A stretch of 64,000 bases of DNA, taken from contig NC_085050.1 in assembly GCF_963662255.1 (NCBI RefSeq), positions 19,281,662 through 19,345,661 of the forward strand, written 5' to 3'. Of this stretch, positions 34,843 through 48,600 are shown in pieces; position 1 is the stretch's first letter, and each line of letters begins with the position of its first letter. The stretch comes from Cinclus cinclus (taxonomy: Eukaryota; Chordata; Aves; Passeriformes; Cinclidae). A program made the position numbers and the translations under genes. Under the pieces are notes generated by a model. It saw only the letters and a list, made by a program, of their open reading frames with translations, had not been told where the DNA came from and did no database searches.

Positions 34843-37800
34843 TGTATTTTCATAAGTCTTACTGGAACTTAGAGGAACTATCCAATGATGTGAAGGCTGT
34901 GCTACAAACAAAATATATTTTGGTATATTTTCAGTGCAAAAGACATGCCACTGAAGTAGCTGTGATAAGATACTGAATATAGTATATTCAATATATTCAA
35001 TTTTCTTCTACACTAGAAAATGGGGACACGCACACATCCACGTCTCAAAAAAAGTCTCAAAAAGTGGAAATAAATTTGAAAAAGGAGCATACTAGAATGC
35101 TAATCTTGAATAATTTGTATGATTTTTTCGGTATAAATGCTTTGCAAACGCATGAGAGTTGAACAGCCTTGAACATAAAAGAGGCTGTGAATCATCTATG
35201 GGGTGCATCAGAATTTATGGATGGATTTTAAGACTAGATATATGTAGTTCTTTATTTTAAAGAAGTTGTTGCCACACTTCCGACATAATTAATCTCGATG
35301 CCCAAGGGTTTTTACTCTCTACCACATCTTGGACTGGGAAGTTGTTATTTTGGCCTACAGTATAAATTCAGTCCTATGGTGACTATACCCTTCAAAGAGT
35401 CTTTATGTGTCAGTAATGAAATCCATCTATTTCCAGACTCCCTATAATTTCTACATACCCAAGAAATGACAAATAGGTAAATCCAGTCAAAAGTTTCTCA
35501 TCTCAGTCTGTAACAATGGTTGCAGTGATTCTAATAGGGAAGGTAAACACATCCACCTATAAAAGAAATGTAATTTGATATTTTGTAGCCTTTGGTGATC
35601 CATTAGTCTACTAGATTTAAAAATCATGCTTCTTCACAGTTCACTAAAGCAGGATAAAGGAAAAAAAAATCTTCACTTAAAATTTGGGAGAAGAAAATAT
35701 ACTTTCATTGCCGTTTCTTTTTCTTTTTCCAAGGAGACTTGTCCAGTCAGGCTTCCAGTCTCATCAATAGGTTTCTGAAGTTATGCCTTTGCAGCAGGTC
35801 AGTGTTTAGAGCTGAATAGTCTGTGCTGAACTATACCTGATTAGTGTGATGGAATTCTTTTGTCTCTTTACTCCTCTTACATTTTTAAACACAAATTATT
35901 GCACAAAAAATCCCAAACTCAGAAACCAAAAATATAGTTGGGAAGTTATTTGTTGTTGTAATATGGTTGGTTGTAATTAAGAAAATAATGAGAAGTGGAA
36001 GCAGAGCCTAGGATTTGTACAGTTGAAGTTAAATAAATAGAGGAAATTGTACCTCCTGTGTTCATTCTAAGATTGACCTGTATCTTGGCTAGTGTAGTGG
36101 AGAAGGACTACAGATTCTATCAGTAGCTGGAGTGACAACTCATTGCTTTGCTTCTGTTATGTTATATATTGGATTTTACCTTTTTTCTGGTCAGGTCTTT
36201 AAAGTGTGAACTGTGAAGAGACATTTTATGTTTTATTTATTAGGAATTAATTGGGTTTTATGTATTTGCCCTGCTCCAAGATGCAGTCAATAACCCTGCG
36301 TGTTGCTTCCCTGAGGTAATAGGGGAGAAATGGAAGAAAGGACTTGCTTAGCAATACTGAGGGGAAGCAAAAAAAACCCAGAAAACTTAAAGTGACCTGA
36401 CAAGATAAAAAACTGTTAAGGGTGTTCAAAGCTATGTATTTAAACACTATAAAAGAGTAATTTACTTCAATATATTTTAAATGTGTATTAAATGCACACA
36501 TATTAGCATTTTCAATTAGCATAATCTTCAAACAAGGAAGCAATTACTACAGGTAAACATGAGTTCTGACAAAAGAAATTATTATTTTACAATGAAGATA
36601 GGTATAGGTTAACCTTTTAGGCATAGTTATGCAATACAGATGTTATAAAGCAAAAAGGAAAAGTAAAAAAAATATACTTCAAAGTAAGACTATTACACTA
36701 AACATATTGTTAAATTGTTAAACTCATATCTCTATGGAAATGGAAATTCGCTTTTGAAATCCTCTCCTTTTATGCAAGACAAGAAATTGCAATCCTTCAT
36801 TATAATTATGCAAACATTGATTTCTCTGAAATTTTATAAAATTTCTACTACCTAAAAATTATTTTTGCATAGATTTACAATTCCTTTTCTCTACTATGTG
36901 TTCCTACTTAACAAGCTTCTAAAGAAGCACACATTGCAGCATCAGTAGCTACTCTTTTCCATTTTTGCTGAAGCTGCCTATCATAGACTACAATTAAATT
37001 AACTATTTAAAGAATATATATGATTTTTAAGTTCCGTTGCTAGTTCTAACATTTTTTTTGCTTACTTAAACTAAGTTTCCAAAGACAAATATATTAACCT
37101 ACTTCAAAGCATTCAGAAATTATCTACAGAACATACCCTGAAAATGTTATATAAGTTCTAATTTTCTCTCTCTATACTACACTTGTTCTATAAAATTAGG
37201 AATGTTTCCAACATATTTTTCTGACAAATATTTTGTAAGTCCTGAGTAACATATCAACCTTTTAATGCATTATCTAATCTTTTAAGAACTTTAAGGAATG
37301 AAAAAATGCATTTTATTGGTAAATCTCAGCATCTATATTGTTACTGGTACAATTATACTGGCTATGATTGCAACAAATTTTGGTTATTTTTTTGGCCATT
37401 CAAAAGTATATGAATGAGGGCATACCTTTGTGTTTCCTTTTTTCCTAGAGGCTTTTGTTGTTGGTGGTCTTTGTAATAAGCATTATTCTTTAATTTTAAG
37501 ATATCTTGGGAAAAGAGGTGAATTCAAATAGCATGATCTCTTATGTTTAGGTTCTTCAAACCTCCATCTTATTATTTCTTTACACTTTTTAGGCCTTTAA
37601 TAATCTTATTAATTTCTGCCTCTGGAAAGTGTCTTTTTAATGCATGTATTTTGGTCTCTGCAAGCTTGCATGCATACATATCAACTCTCAGCATGATTTA
37701 TGGACCAGCTCTTGCATCTGTCTCTTTCTGATCCAGCAACAGAAGGACTTGGTATCTGACTTCTATCTTCATTATTATTAGCTGGAATAAAACCAGGTAG

Positions 37801-38514
37801 GGTAGGGTATGTTGTTATATAAACAGAATCTTCATATTTCTTTTATGAATAACTCACAGGTTTTCTGACATTCCTGCTTAATCACTTAAAAATTACTTTG
37901 GCTTAGATTAAGTAGGAAAAAATCACACAGGTAATACATCTTAGACATGACATTTATTAAAAGTACAGTACAAAATGCATTGCTCTGCAAACTAAACAAA
38001 AATTTAGTTCTGTTACACAAAATTTTGTACATAGGTATATGGCAACTGTCTCTGTCAGAAAAAGTTTAAAATTATAAACACATAAATTAATCTCTCAAAA
38101 ATATATAATCCAAGAATCAGACTTTCTCAACCTAAACCAGTATGAAGACTTCTACTTATAGAACTACATTTAAGCCAGTAACAAGAATAGATTGCACAGG
38201 ATGAGGAGAATTTTTTGAGTCTTCTAATATTCATCAAAGTGAAAAGATTGACGTGTTTAAAAAGTCTGTTAAATCTTTTAAACTGTCTATGTAGTATCAC
38301 ATAGTCTGCCCACTGCCTTCAATATCTGATCACTTATATAAACCAAATCATAACCAAGTGAATCAATTTTTTTTACAGAATTTCAGAAACCATAATAAAA
38401 CTTAATTTGGAAGATGCATGAAGACAGGTGTTGAAGAAGGACCTATAAAAGATAATGTGGATCCTATTAAAGGATCCTAAAAAGGATCCTATTTCTATTC
38501 CTAGGATCACTGAT
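34843..38514. other. AT-rich noncoding stretch
   Basis: No gene or repeat was named in 3.7 kb. The open frame at 36247-36543 (98 codons, minus) is AT-driven and includes no motif I know. A short triple repeat around GGATCC lies at 38459-38490. Confidence 0.55.
38459..38490. repeat. Triple GGATCCT short tandem repeat
   Basis: GGATCC occurs at 38459, 38472 and 38484, each followed by T and an A/T-rich spacer, giving three units of 12-13 bases. Confidence 0.85.
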
Positions 38515-38750
38515 TGTTTTTAAAATTGAGTTTTTGTTTATCATTACCCTACTCTGACCTTAACTGGTAGTAAATTAAATTTGGATCAAGCTGATTTTGC
38601 TTGTGATGGTACTTAGTGAGCTATCTCAGCCTGTCATTGTCTCAACCTCTGAGGCTTGCACTGTATTTTCTCTTACCTTTCCAGCTGAGAAGGACTGATA
38701 GAGTAGGTTTGGTGGGTACCCAGTAATACAGCCAGAGTCAACCCACCACA
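38515..38750 (+). mobile_element. ERV LTR 3'-end fragment (same family as 12860-13640)
   Basis: A sense 3' part of the large avian LTR family. It includes CATTACCCTACTCTGACC, GGTAGTAAATTAAATTTGG, TTTCCAGCTGAGAAGGACTG and GGTTTGGTGGGTACCC, and ends precisely at AGTCAACCCACCACA (38750). The 5' part is missing. Minus-strand frames here (60-61 codons) are shadows. Confidence 0.82.
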
Positions 38751-41700
38751 GTTTTGTAAGATGATGCTCATCCTGGTAACTTCTTTTTTTTCTTCTTTGA
38801 AAATACATATAAAGACACTAAATATAGTGTATATAAAATTAGAGTAACAATTGACCATGAGAGTCTGGTGGAAAGTTGTGGTTGGTGGGAAATTGAGAAA
38901 AACTGAACTGTGTGAACATTAAAGCAAGAATCAGAAATGTCCAGAGTGTGAAAAGAGCGGGCAGTGATCTAACTGTTCAGAAAGAGTGTTCTGACTGACT
39001 CAAATCTTTGCATATCCCTCTTGAAGCATCATCAAAGGTAGCTGTCTTCAGCTGGTTTGGCAAATATCTATACCTGAATGTAAGAAGTCTGTTAAGAAAT
39101 CTCAGAGTGAGCTATTATAGTGGCTGTTCATCTCTAAACACAGAAGACACAGGTTTTTGACTCTCTGGGATTGACACATCATGACATGACACATATTCAT
39201 GTTCTGTATCAATCAGAATCAATTTATCTTTTCACACTTAAGAGTTGTTGAACTAAAATTACAGTTTTGGTGTTACTCCTAGGTTAAAATGAAAAACACT
39301 AAAATAAATAAAAAACCAAAAAAAAAAAACCAAACCAGAAACCAAACTAAACATCTGAGGTTAGCATATATGGTAAAAAGAGACAAATAACATTATTTAA
39401 CTATCTGTGTATTTCACTGGTTTGCAAAGACTCTGCTTCTGATATTATTCAGGTCTCTAAAATCTTATCATCTAGGAGGCTAGACAGAGAGAGCAACAGA
39501 CATAAGCATATGACTGTCAGGCTTACAAATTTGAAACATGATTTATTCAAAACCCAAGTCTGAAAACTCCTTATTTTAGACAGCTTTTTATTGTCCAGCT
39601 CAGTGTATCAGAGTGTGCCTTTGGACTGTGTTGAACCTTGATGTGAGAAGAGTGGAAAAAAAGAACACCTGATCATTTACAATAATCAAAACATATTTTC
39701 TCAAGAATGAAATTATTCCGATTCTGAGAAAAAGATTACCTGTCAAGAAAAATGGGCTTTGGAAGCCCAGAAATACTGTTTAATGGAGCAGTATTTTTCC
39801 CACTGACTGCTCATTGCCCCTTGGCATGGACTAATCAGATGTAGAGACAGGATGCTTGAATTTTAACATGATTCTGAGCCTTTTAAATTCACAATTAGTC
39901 ATTGAACTGACACCAAGTATATCAATACAGACTATTTATTTTGATATAAAACTGTCTGGAGACTTTCTTTCTAAAAGAACTATGACTTGTAGCACAGTTA
40001 AATGTTCAAGTAGAAAGTGCATGTATCTATGAAAAGGAAGAGTATGGTATTTACTTTCAGTGATCTGTAAATAATAAGTTACAGTTTTTATACTCTGTGT
40101 ATGTTCACACTGAACTGTCATCACCATAAAATTCCAAGGAAAAAGACTTTGGAACATCTTTTTTGTTTGTTTGTTTGTTTGTTTGTTTTGGTTTCTTGTT
40201 TCTTTGTTCATCATTATGTGTTTTTATTTTGTTCATATATAAAAGAAAGGCCAGAAAATATAACCTGAGAGAAAGTGTAAAGTAGGAGAAAAAAAAATCT
40301 GTTGTTGATTACACCAATGATAAAGATTTCAGTAGCCTCTGTTCTATTCTTGGTTTTATCACTCGTTTTGTTGGGGTCTAAGGAGGGATTTGACTCCACT
40401 TAGTGCATCTCTGTGCCTACACCTGTAAATTCCAGAGTAAGTAGAGAAGATTGTATAGGGTTAAGAAACCTGGACAAAATGTTAATGCAGTCAGTCTGGT
40501 TATAAATAAAGTGAAGTAGGTCCAGAGAACATAATAAACCTTAATTCTGCTGTACCAGTCCTGCATTTTGATAGTGAACTAGAATGAAGTGGAAGATTCA
40601 GTTCTATAAATGTTCTAAAAAAATTAGTTTTGTTTGGTTGTCATGCTGTTGGCTTTTAAAATATCTTTCAATTTTTTTCCCCACCATTATATGAGAAAGA
40701 AGTTTCTTTAATTTTCAAGTACAAAACATCATACAAATTCTGATAGATTTTAAAAGATTTGCCCAATTCTTTGCAGAAAATGTATTTAATATAAAAAGAA
40801 AATTTGCTTTCCCCAGGGAATTTACATGTGGTGGAATAAAAATTGTGTTGTGGTAAATAAGAATTACACCTGCTTTTGTGTTTTGATTATACAAATAGTA
40901 TAGCTTTTGTTTAAATTTCTATAATTTAAATTTAAATCAATTTATGTTCTGCTTCATTAATTAAAGTTTTTTATCTTTATGACTTATAGTATAATATCTA
41001 TAGAGTAGCTTATAAATATTTGTTACTGATGTGATTTTATTACTTGGAAAACCTAAAATTGTCATCACTTCAATTTGTAAGGCCAAATAAATAAAATAAA
41101 TAAGGTCATCGATATCTTGTAATCATCTCGTTTAATTAAATAAATAAATTCATTCAAAATTAACTCATGAATTCCTATAATTAAAAAAAACACACATAAC
41201 ACTGTAAATTCCAAATTGCAGGTTGCTTATCCATAGACTTAGTCTTGTCTTTGTGTTGAGTCATTTATCAAAGATCCTCTTATTTGTTCCAATTTGAAGC
41301 ACATTCAGTACAAGACAACAATACTGACTAAAAAGAAAAGTTCTCATTTTCTGAGTTCTATAGAATAAGGTAAAGCATTCATGCTTGTAACTTCTTTTCC
41401 TTTTCCATAAATAGCCCCAGCTGATCCAACATTATATATAGCATGCATTTGCAAGTAAATCTATGTGTTAAAAAGAACATCACTAAAGGATACCAAGTAT
41501 ACAGCTTCACTGTTGCTCAAAAAAGCTGGTGAAATTACATTTTCCTGCCTCTGTTTGTGTAACAAAACACCTATCACAAAGTTCTAGCCACTTAAATTGT
41601 TAGGAAAATATTCTTCAGTGTTTTATGTGTACACTCCTACAGTTTTCAAAGCTATTGTTTCTTAGTTCACCTCAGGATCTCAAGTGCTCTTTCTGCCTTT

Positions 41701-44186
41701 CTATAGACAAGTGACATCTACTAAGCTTTTTCTGTGATTATCTGGTCATTCACAGTGATCATCCCAACAAGTGTGAGCACTCGAATCTTGATCATAAAAG
41801 CATGAAAACAAATTCCAATAAATCAAGTCGCTACAAAAACCCACAGTTATTGATTTGGAACAAAGATAAACAAGTCTATCTTATGAAATTATAACTAATT
41901 TTTCACATAAAAAAATTCTAAAAATCTTAAAAGAATTATCAAATTTTATGTTTTAAAGTTGATCATTGGTTCAAAATTTTCAGTTTTCAGATTACACTTC
42001 ATTCTGTAAGATAAGAGGGATCATTCTATAAGCCTGAAATATTTTTTTCCCCACAGTTACTAAATACCATGTTAGGTAGAATTGCTGTACTGATTTTAAA
42101 AATACTGTTAATCCCATTAAGATGGAAATTTCTTATCTATGTTTTTCTTTTCAGTTGTTGTTTCATTGTATATGTGCCATAAAAACAACCTGACATCACT
42201 GTATTAAGCGCCAGCTTTAGTTCCTGTAGGAGGCAATCTTTAACTTTCTATTTAACTGAGAATGAAATGCTTGGCAAGGCCATAAGGCTGCAAAAACATT
42301 TATTAAATTAATACATTGGTCTCTGAATACTGCATGATGCAGCAGCATCTGTCACAGATTCCTTCATGCACCAATAGGTGAAGAATGGAGGGAGTTTTGG
42401 CTGCAGTCTCTAGTATGACATTCACCAGAGAGTAGATATAATAGAGGAAGAAGAAAGCTGGCAAAAGGCTTATGGTGATAACTTTCACACTGAGGAAATG
42501 AGGCTGTACTTGCTGACTCTGTTATACAGTTCTGCACTATTCCCTGCCCCATTTGGGGATGTTTCTTGATGGGAAATGCTATATTAAATATTGATACTGT
42601 ACTTCAAAATAACAATGACTTGTTTTTAACTAGCAATAAAGTGAAAGCAGATGTGAAATTATTTCTGTTTATGGCTAGAAGAGGTCTGGCAATCTGTAAT
42701 TCACTAACAGCTCAGAAGACATTTCACTTTCCTGATCCTGCATTAATATTCTTCAAAGTAGTTTTAATCCTACCTGATTAATAAGAAAAAAAAAAAAACA
42801 AACACCCAAAAGAACCTAAGTGTCAAATGTTGTTTTACTAAAATATAATAAAACATCTTAATTAAGCTTTATGTGAAATACAGAAAAATTAATAAAAAAT
42901 ATTCAAAGGGTTTTTTTTTATTCCTCAGCTGTTGAACTGTTAAACATATGAAAGAAAGAAAAACATTTACTCTATGCTGTTGGATGATTATCAGAACAGA
43001 AAAAAAATAGTTTTTATACTAGTTTTGTTACAAAATGTTCTGTATTTAGAGGTGTCTGAACTGGCAGTGAATCTGGAAAGTGAATACCTTTTTCTAGTCT
43101 TCTGAAGAAATTATTAAGCCAATATTGCAAAACAAGATGTAATCCATGTGCCTTCATCATACTAATACTCTAGATTTCATCTGCAGTCACAAAGATCAAT
43201 GGAATCCTATAAATTGATCATCTGACTTTATCTGGTGCAGAGTTAAAAAAAACCTGATACATATTTATTTATCACAACCAATTAAAAAGGAAGCCTAACA
43301 CACTTGTTCAGTTTTTTACTTCTAAATTTCAGGTGTATGAAAGCTATAGAAGATGAATCTCACTATATTATAAGCATTTTCAATATTTTTAAGGAAAAAG
43401 AATCAACATTTTATAAGAACTACAAGATGAACACTGAATGAGAATTATTTTTTTTAGACTGTTAGAAAAATTTTTATATGTACAAATATTAAGAAGTTGT
43501 GTCAAATGTGACATTAACAGAAATTATGCAGTTTCATTGTTCTCAAGCACAGTTCTTCAGGCTCTCTCAACTTCAAAAACTGTATTTGTATACAAGCAAA
43601 CCCAATAGCTCATGTGAGACTTTGATTTCAACTTCCACCTCACTTACTTTAATTACCTAATCACACTCTGGAATGCACATTCATTGCACACAATAAAAAC
43701 ACTTCCAAGTATCAAAATGCAGCTCCTATATTTAACATTTAGTCAACATTTAATCAAAAAAACAATAAATATCATTGTGACAATATAATGTTTTAGAATA
43801 ACATGTACAAGCAGAGGAGACAGTAAGTTCTATGAGTGGGATAATTATTTTACCTTTCCTTTCTCAGAGAACTGGAATGAGATGACATTATATAGTAAAA
43901 TCTGCCCTTCACATTTTTTTCTTCCTGGTATTTTTTTCAGCTACTCTGAAGTCTGAAAAAATTAAACCTTTAGGGGTCATATTTCCATTTAATTTCAATG
44001 ACAAAGTGTTATGAGTTTATTTTTTAAAAAGGAATATCTAAGGTATCCAGCCAGAAAGTGCTTACGTGTGAACCTGTAAATGTCAAGGGACTCAACATTC
44101 CTCCTGCTCATCAGGAAAAACCTGCAAGAGAAGGATAAAAAGACCTGATTATGAGACCTGATAGAAGAAGGAAATACTAAGGTTAG
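38751..44186. other. AT-rich noncoding stretch with simple repeats
   Basis: About 5.4 kb without a supported gene. Simple repeats include a (TTTG)n run at 40161-40189 and AAAT-type runs at about 41087-41105 and 41133-41150. A 106-codon minus-strand frame at 43995-44315 partly overlaps the following LTR and is not supported as coding. Confidence 0.5.
40161..40189. repeat. (TTTG)n tract
   Basis: Six or seven nearly perfect TTTG units. Confidence 0.92.
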
Positions 44187-44730
44187 TATGCTGGTTATGC
44201 TGGGATAACTTCCTTCACATAGCTGGTATAAGGATGTGCTTTGGATTTGTGCTGAAAACTGCTGATAACACAGAGATGTTTTAACTGGTGTTGAGCAGGG
44301 CTGACACAGAGCCAAGGCCTTTGCTTCTCACCTCACCCCACCAGCAGGCAGGTTTCAGGTGCACAAGAACTTTGTTGGGACGCAGCTAGGATACCTGATT
44401 CCCATTGACCTAAGGGATATTCCATGCCATATGACCTCATGCTCAGCATATAAATCTGGGGGTAGAAGGAAAGAGGCATTCAGAGTGATGGCATTTGCCT
44501 TCCCAAATCAACACTGTGTGTGATAGGGATGGTTGAACACCTGTCTGTCCATAGGAAATCATTAATTTCTTGTTTTACTTTACCTGCATGTAGTTTTTGC
44601 TTTAACTTTTAAACTCCACCTCAATCCACGAGTTCTGTGACTTTTCTGCTTCTCTCTCCACTCCCACTGTTGGGGAAGTGAGCAAGTGGCTGTGTGGGGC
44701 TCAGTTGCTGTCTGGGGTTAAACCACAGCA
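44187..44730 (+). mobile_element. ERV LTR, sister copy of the 34.3-kb LTR, TATA kept
   Basis: About 544 bases, starting TATGCTGGTTATGCTGGG (the first TG mutated to TA) and ending CTGGGGTTAAACCACAGCA. It shares AGCTGGTATAAGGATGTGC, TTTGGATTTGTGCTGAAAAC, GATGGCATTTGCCTTCCCA and GTTGAACACCTGTCTG-type blocks, in order, with 34258-34842. Unlike that copy it keeps a TATAAAT box (44449-44455) after ATTCCATGCCATATGACCTC. Flanks GTTAG and GTAAC are only a weak candidate target duplication. No internal retroviral sequence adjoins it. Confidence 0.85.
44449..44455 (+). promoter_or_regulatory. TATA box of the 44-kb LTR
   Basis: TATAAAT in GCTCAGCATATAAATCTGG, at the same relative position where the sister LTR at 34.3 kb has lost it. 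Confidence 0.55.
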
Positions 44731-44997
44731 GTAACTGATATGCATTAATGGGAAAGAGATGATAGCTATGTTATGTGTACATTAATTTTAAAGTGTGCTT
44801 TAGTTTATTTGTATATTAGATACACTGAAAATGAAAATATACACATACAAACTTTTCATGAGCAAAGCAGCCTTGACTTGAGGAATTTCATGCAGTTTAA
44901 TTCACCATAAATTAACACGTAATTTCAATTATTGATTCAGGTATTAACAAGGGAAGTTAATTAAACTAACACTTAGAAAAAATACTTTTCTACTTGT

Positions 44998-45613
44998 TCC
45001 CCAGGCTCTGCTTCAGTCCAGCAATTCTCTCCTACTTGCTCAACTTAATTCCCTTTCTTTTCATCACACATGACACCCAGTTCCTTCCAAGACCTTTGGT
45101 GATGCAGTGGTCAGTATACACTAGTTTACTTCTGTTCCTTGCTTCTTACTGTTCTCCTGCCTCAGCATGTGTCCTTCACAAGCCACAGTCCTTTTTGGGG
45201 TGTCTTTGATCTCACATGGGTCCTCCATGGGCAGCAGCTTCTCAGAGCATCCCTCTTTCATTCAAGAGTTCTTCCTTCAGGCCATTTGCAGTTGTGTCCC
45301 CATCAATATCCCCTTGTACATGCTTCCAAACCTGCCTCTTTACTTACTTCCTCAGAGGTCCTTTTTGGAGATTCCTCCCCAACCTCCTCTCACCTTTCTT
45401 CTTTTCTGTTGTCTCCTACCCCTGGCAGCTGACACCCTTCCTCAAGCACATCTGATCAGAAGCAGAGTGTGCTCTCCTGGCTGACGAGAGGTTTGAGCCA
45501 TGATGGGTTGTCTCCATCCTTTTTAGAGTCATCTAGAACCCTCTGTCTGCCACAGGGAGGTTCATGGCACCCTCAGCCCCTGTCACTAAACCTTGCCTTT
45601 TATAGCTAATACA
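44998..45613 (-). mobile_element. LTR-like block (antisense), family uncertain
   Basis: GC-richer than its surroundings. It is built of blocks such as CACATGGGTCCTCCATGGGC, AGCAGCTTCTCAGAGCATCC and GAGGTTCATGGCACCCTCAG, which resemble avian LTR sequence in reverse orientation. On the minus strand TGTATTAGC is followed at once by TATAAAAGG (45596-45604). A TATA box this near the edge is unusual for a normal U3, so the U3 may be mostly deleted or the edge may lie further right. Plus-strand frames of 71-105 codons (44994-45484) are C/T-rich shadows. Confidence 0.45.
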
Positions 45614-48600
45614 GATCCACATGTTTCTTTCATGTTACACTTTCTCTGTTTCCTCAATCTCATAGAGACATGCATGAATGCATAAATTGTCTACAGTTTA
45701 TTCAATAACTGAACACAAATCCATTTTTTTCATTTCATTACCATGTTATTCATATATTTTCTACATTAATATGCAGATATAACTTTTTAATAACTTCTCT
45801 TACATTCCTTGTCATGTTATAGGCCTACATAGGGATCAACAAATCAGTATTTGAGTGTCTTTAAGAATGTGAAATGGAAGCAAGATTCAAACTTATGAGT
45901 CATTCCAAAGTGTGAATCAAATATTCCTCTTCTGAAAGACATTAGTGGTGAGAATTGAGGAAAAAGAACAAGGCTTCCAGCCATCTCAAGCCTTGTTCTG
46001 AGCCATCTCTATTACTGCCTAGTAAATGGCAAATTTAGATCCCCTTTATCTATAAATTGCATTCAGGCTTTCATATTTCAGGGATGTATCTATCCTCCCT
46101 GACTTTCTTGAAAAGCTTTGAAATACCTTTATGCTTAAGTTTGACACAATTTATACAATATTTTGGGGAAAAACCCATAGCACTAACAACAAAAAACCCC
46201 ACCCTTCTTTTGTTTATGTTTACTGTATTATATGTGAATTTATACAGGAACATGCTTGTCCTCATGTGAGAAAAGCATCAATTAGACAAACATGAACAAG
46301 AGACAGTCCATTTCATTGAAGAGATCCTAGTTTCTTGAAACACTCTTCATTCTGTTGTGGGAATATAGATGTTAGTAATAATTCTATTGAGAACAATGGC
46401 TGATACCAGTGAAGAACTAATTGGGGGCTGGGGGAGGGGGAAGATTCCTTTAAATCTAGTCTAGCTTTGGTAGGGAGAACCTTCACAGCTGAGCCTAAAA
46501 CCTGATTATCTAAAGTCCTGGTGGCCAAGCAATAGTACAACGCTTGACTTGATAAAAAAGAGAGATAAGGTAAAAATACAGATTTTGGTAAACAGCTGAA
46601 AATATTTTTCAGCTGAAAGTATCACGAGATAATACTAATAAAAAGTTGGCATTTTATTATGTTCTCAGGGGGTTTTTTGGGTTTTGTGGGTTTTTTTCAC
46701 TGATAGAAGGCTAGAAGATTTTTTTTTTCCAATTTACTGCAAGAAAATGGAGAATTACCTTCATAAGGATTATCGCAACTTAGTAGGGTTGAATCTGGTG
46801 AAAACCTTTTATCTTCCACTTGCAGTGTGTTTCCAGAACATTGACCTGCACAGGTCATTATTTAGCTGATAAAAAAATCATGATAGAAAATCAGAAATAA
46901 GCAAGAAAATTCATGTACTGTTTTCTACCTGGTATTGTCTAAAGGACAGTGGGAAAAAAAACTACCAAAAACCATTACAGAATTGCAAACATTTTAAGAT
47001 AAATCCAGTACAGTGGTTCACATGCATATCCCATTGACTGTTAGGGCTGGTTTAAGAACATGACTGTGTGGCCAAGAAAACTGATTTTCCAGCAGACTTC
47101 TCAAGTTCTGAGGTGATGTGAGATTTTCTTATAAATCACAGGACTGATGAAATAAAAATGGGAGGGTCCAATGTATTTTGTTCTTTAACAAGGGAACCTT
47201 TATGGCTTTAAAAGAATTAATATCCTGTCTGATCTGGTTATACAAATATGCTTTCAGTAGGACTTTTTGCATCAGTCTCCACACCAATTTATCTTTACAA
47301 ATTCATTTAATATCAACCTTGCTTAGGTTTATATAGTTTATGTATCAATATCATGTAACAACATATCCTAGAAAAATTAATTGCAGCAAAGAAGACTGAA
47401 GGTGAACAGCAGAATTCTCTGTATGCAGTCAGGATCATGAAAATGGCTGACCTAAAACTGTACCTGTTATGTCAATCTGTTTCCCATCTGCCTCATAATT
47501 TTTTTTTTCATGGTGGAAAAAACATATTTATTATTGACATTTACCTGTGTCGTAAGCATAGAGAAGAGAGAATTAAATTTAATAGAATTGAAAAAAGATT
47601 ACTAATATTCTGAGAAATGCAGCAGAAATAGTCTCCACAGTCTTGAAACCAACTTGGTTTGCCATAGAGAGCTGTTTAGAATTCAAAAGCACAAAGCTCA
47701 GCACTTACACGGTTTTAGTTGCTGGTTTGCTGCAAAAATTCCTCTATGATGCTGGTGAAATCACCTGTCATCTGGTGACACATGGCTTGCCATCCATCCC
47801 TTTTTTAATCTGTAATATGTTGATAATAGCACTGATTTATTTACCAGGAATGCAGTGATGATTAATTAGATACCTCAGAAAGCAAGTACCTATGAAATAT
47901 GAACTATCATCTGCATACAATACAGATTTTTTTTTTTTCCTTTAACACAGACTGTTAATTATGTGCAAAACTGCTAGGCAAATATTTGACCTGAAATTTT
48001 GTAGAAAAGCTTATGTTAGTTTTTTTGCAATTCTTTTTCTCTTTTCTCTTCTTCCTCTTTACAGAAGTACTGTAAAGCAAGACAGTTTGTAACGCTAACC
48101 TTGCATTTTTACATAATTTGAGATTAACCTTTAATTAGATTAGATATTGACCTGGCAGCTATGTTGTACCTTAATAATCTTTACATGTAATACATTAAAC
48201 ATTTATAAATTTCATGTAGGTGATTCAACAGAGATTGATTTACAGAGTTCTATGAGTGTGTCAATAATAGTTCAAATGTTTATAGCATGGTTAATTACAA
48301 AATTATGCTGGGAGTTTGGACAAGCATATTGCTGTATGCAAAGGAAAACTGGTATAATGTGAAGTATTGTTAAGCGTCCGAATATTTTCATATTGGGATG
48401 TTTTAGTATCTGGAATACTTTAAATATAACCTATTTATTTATTTATTCATTCATTTATTTTTTGTGTAGTAGAACTGCACCTAGCAATGACAATTAAACT
48501 AGGAGACAGCTTCTCAACTGCACAGCTAAAAGCATATAATTAAACTGGAGTACATCTGGTGCCCTGTGCAGGTAGAGTTATCAAGTTCCCCAGTTTTAGT

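Noticed and set aside
34258..44730. One provirus with its two LTRs at 34.3 and 44.2 kb, about 9.3 kb apart and in the same orientation.
   Set aside because: The LTRs are diverged, no primer-binding site follows the first, and the interval is AT-rich unique sequence plus an unrelated LTR fragment with no gag, pol or env similarity. They also have different flanks.
44994..45484. Several plus-strand frames of 71-105 codons rich in Ser, Leu and Pro.
   Set aside because: They arise from C/T-rich LTR-like sequence in antisense orientation, and three overlapping frames are open at once.
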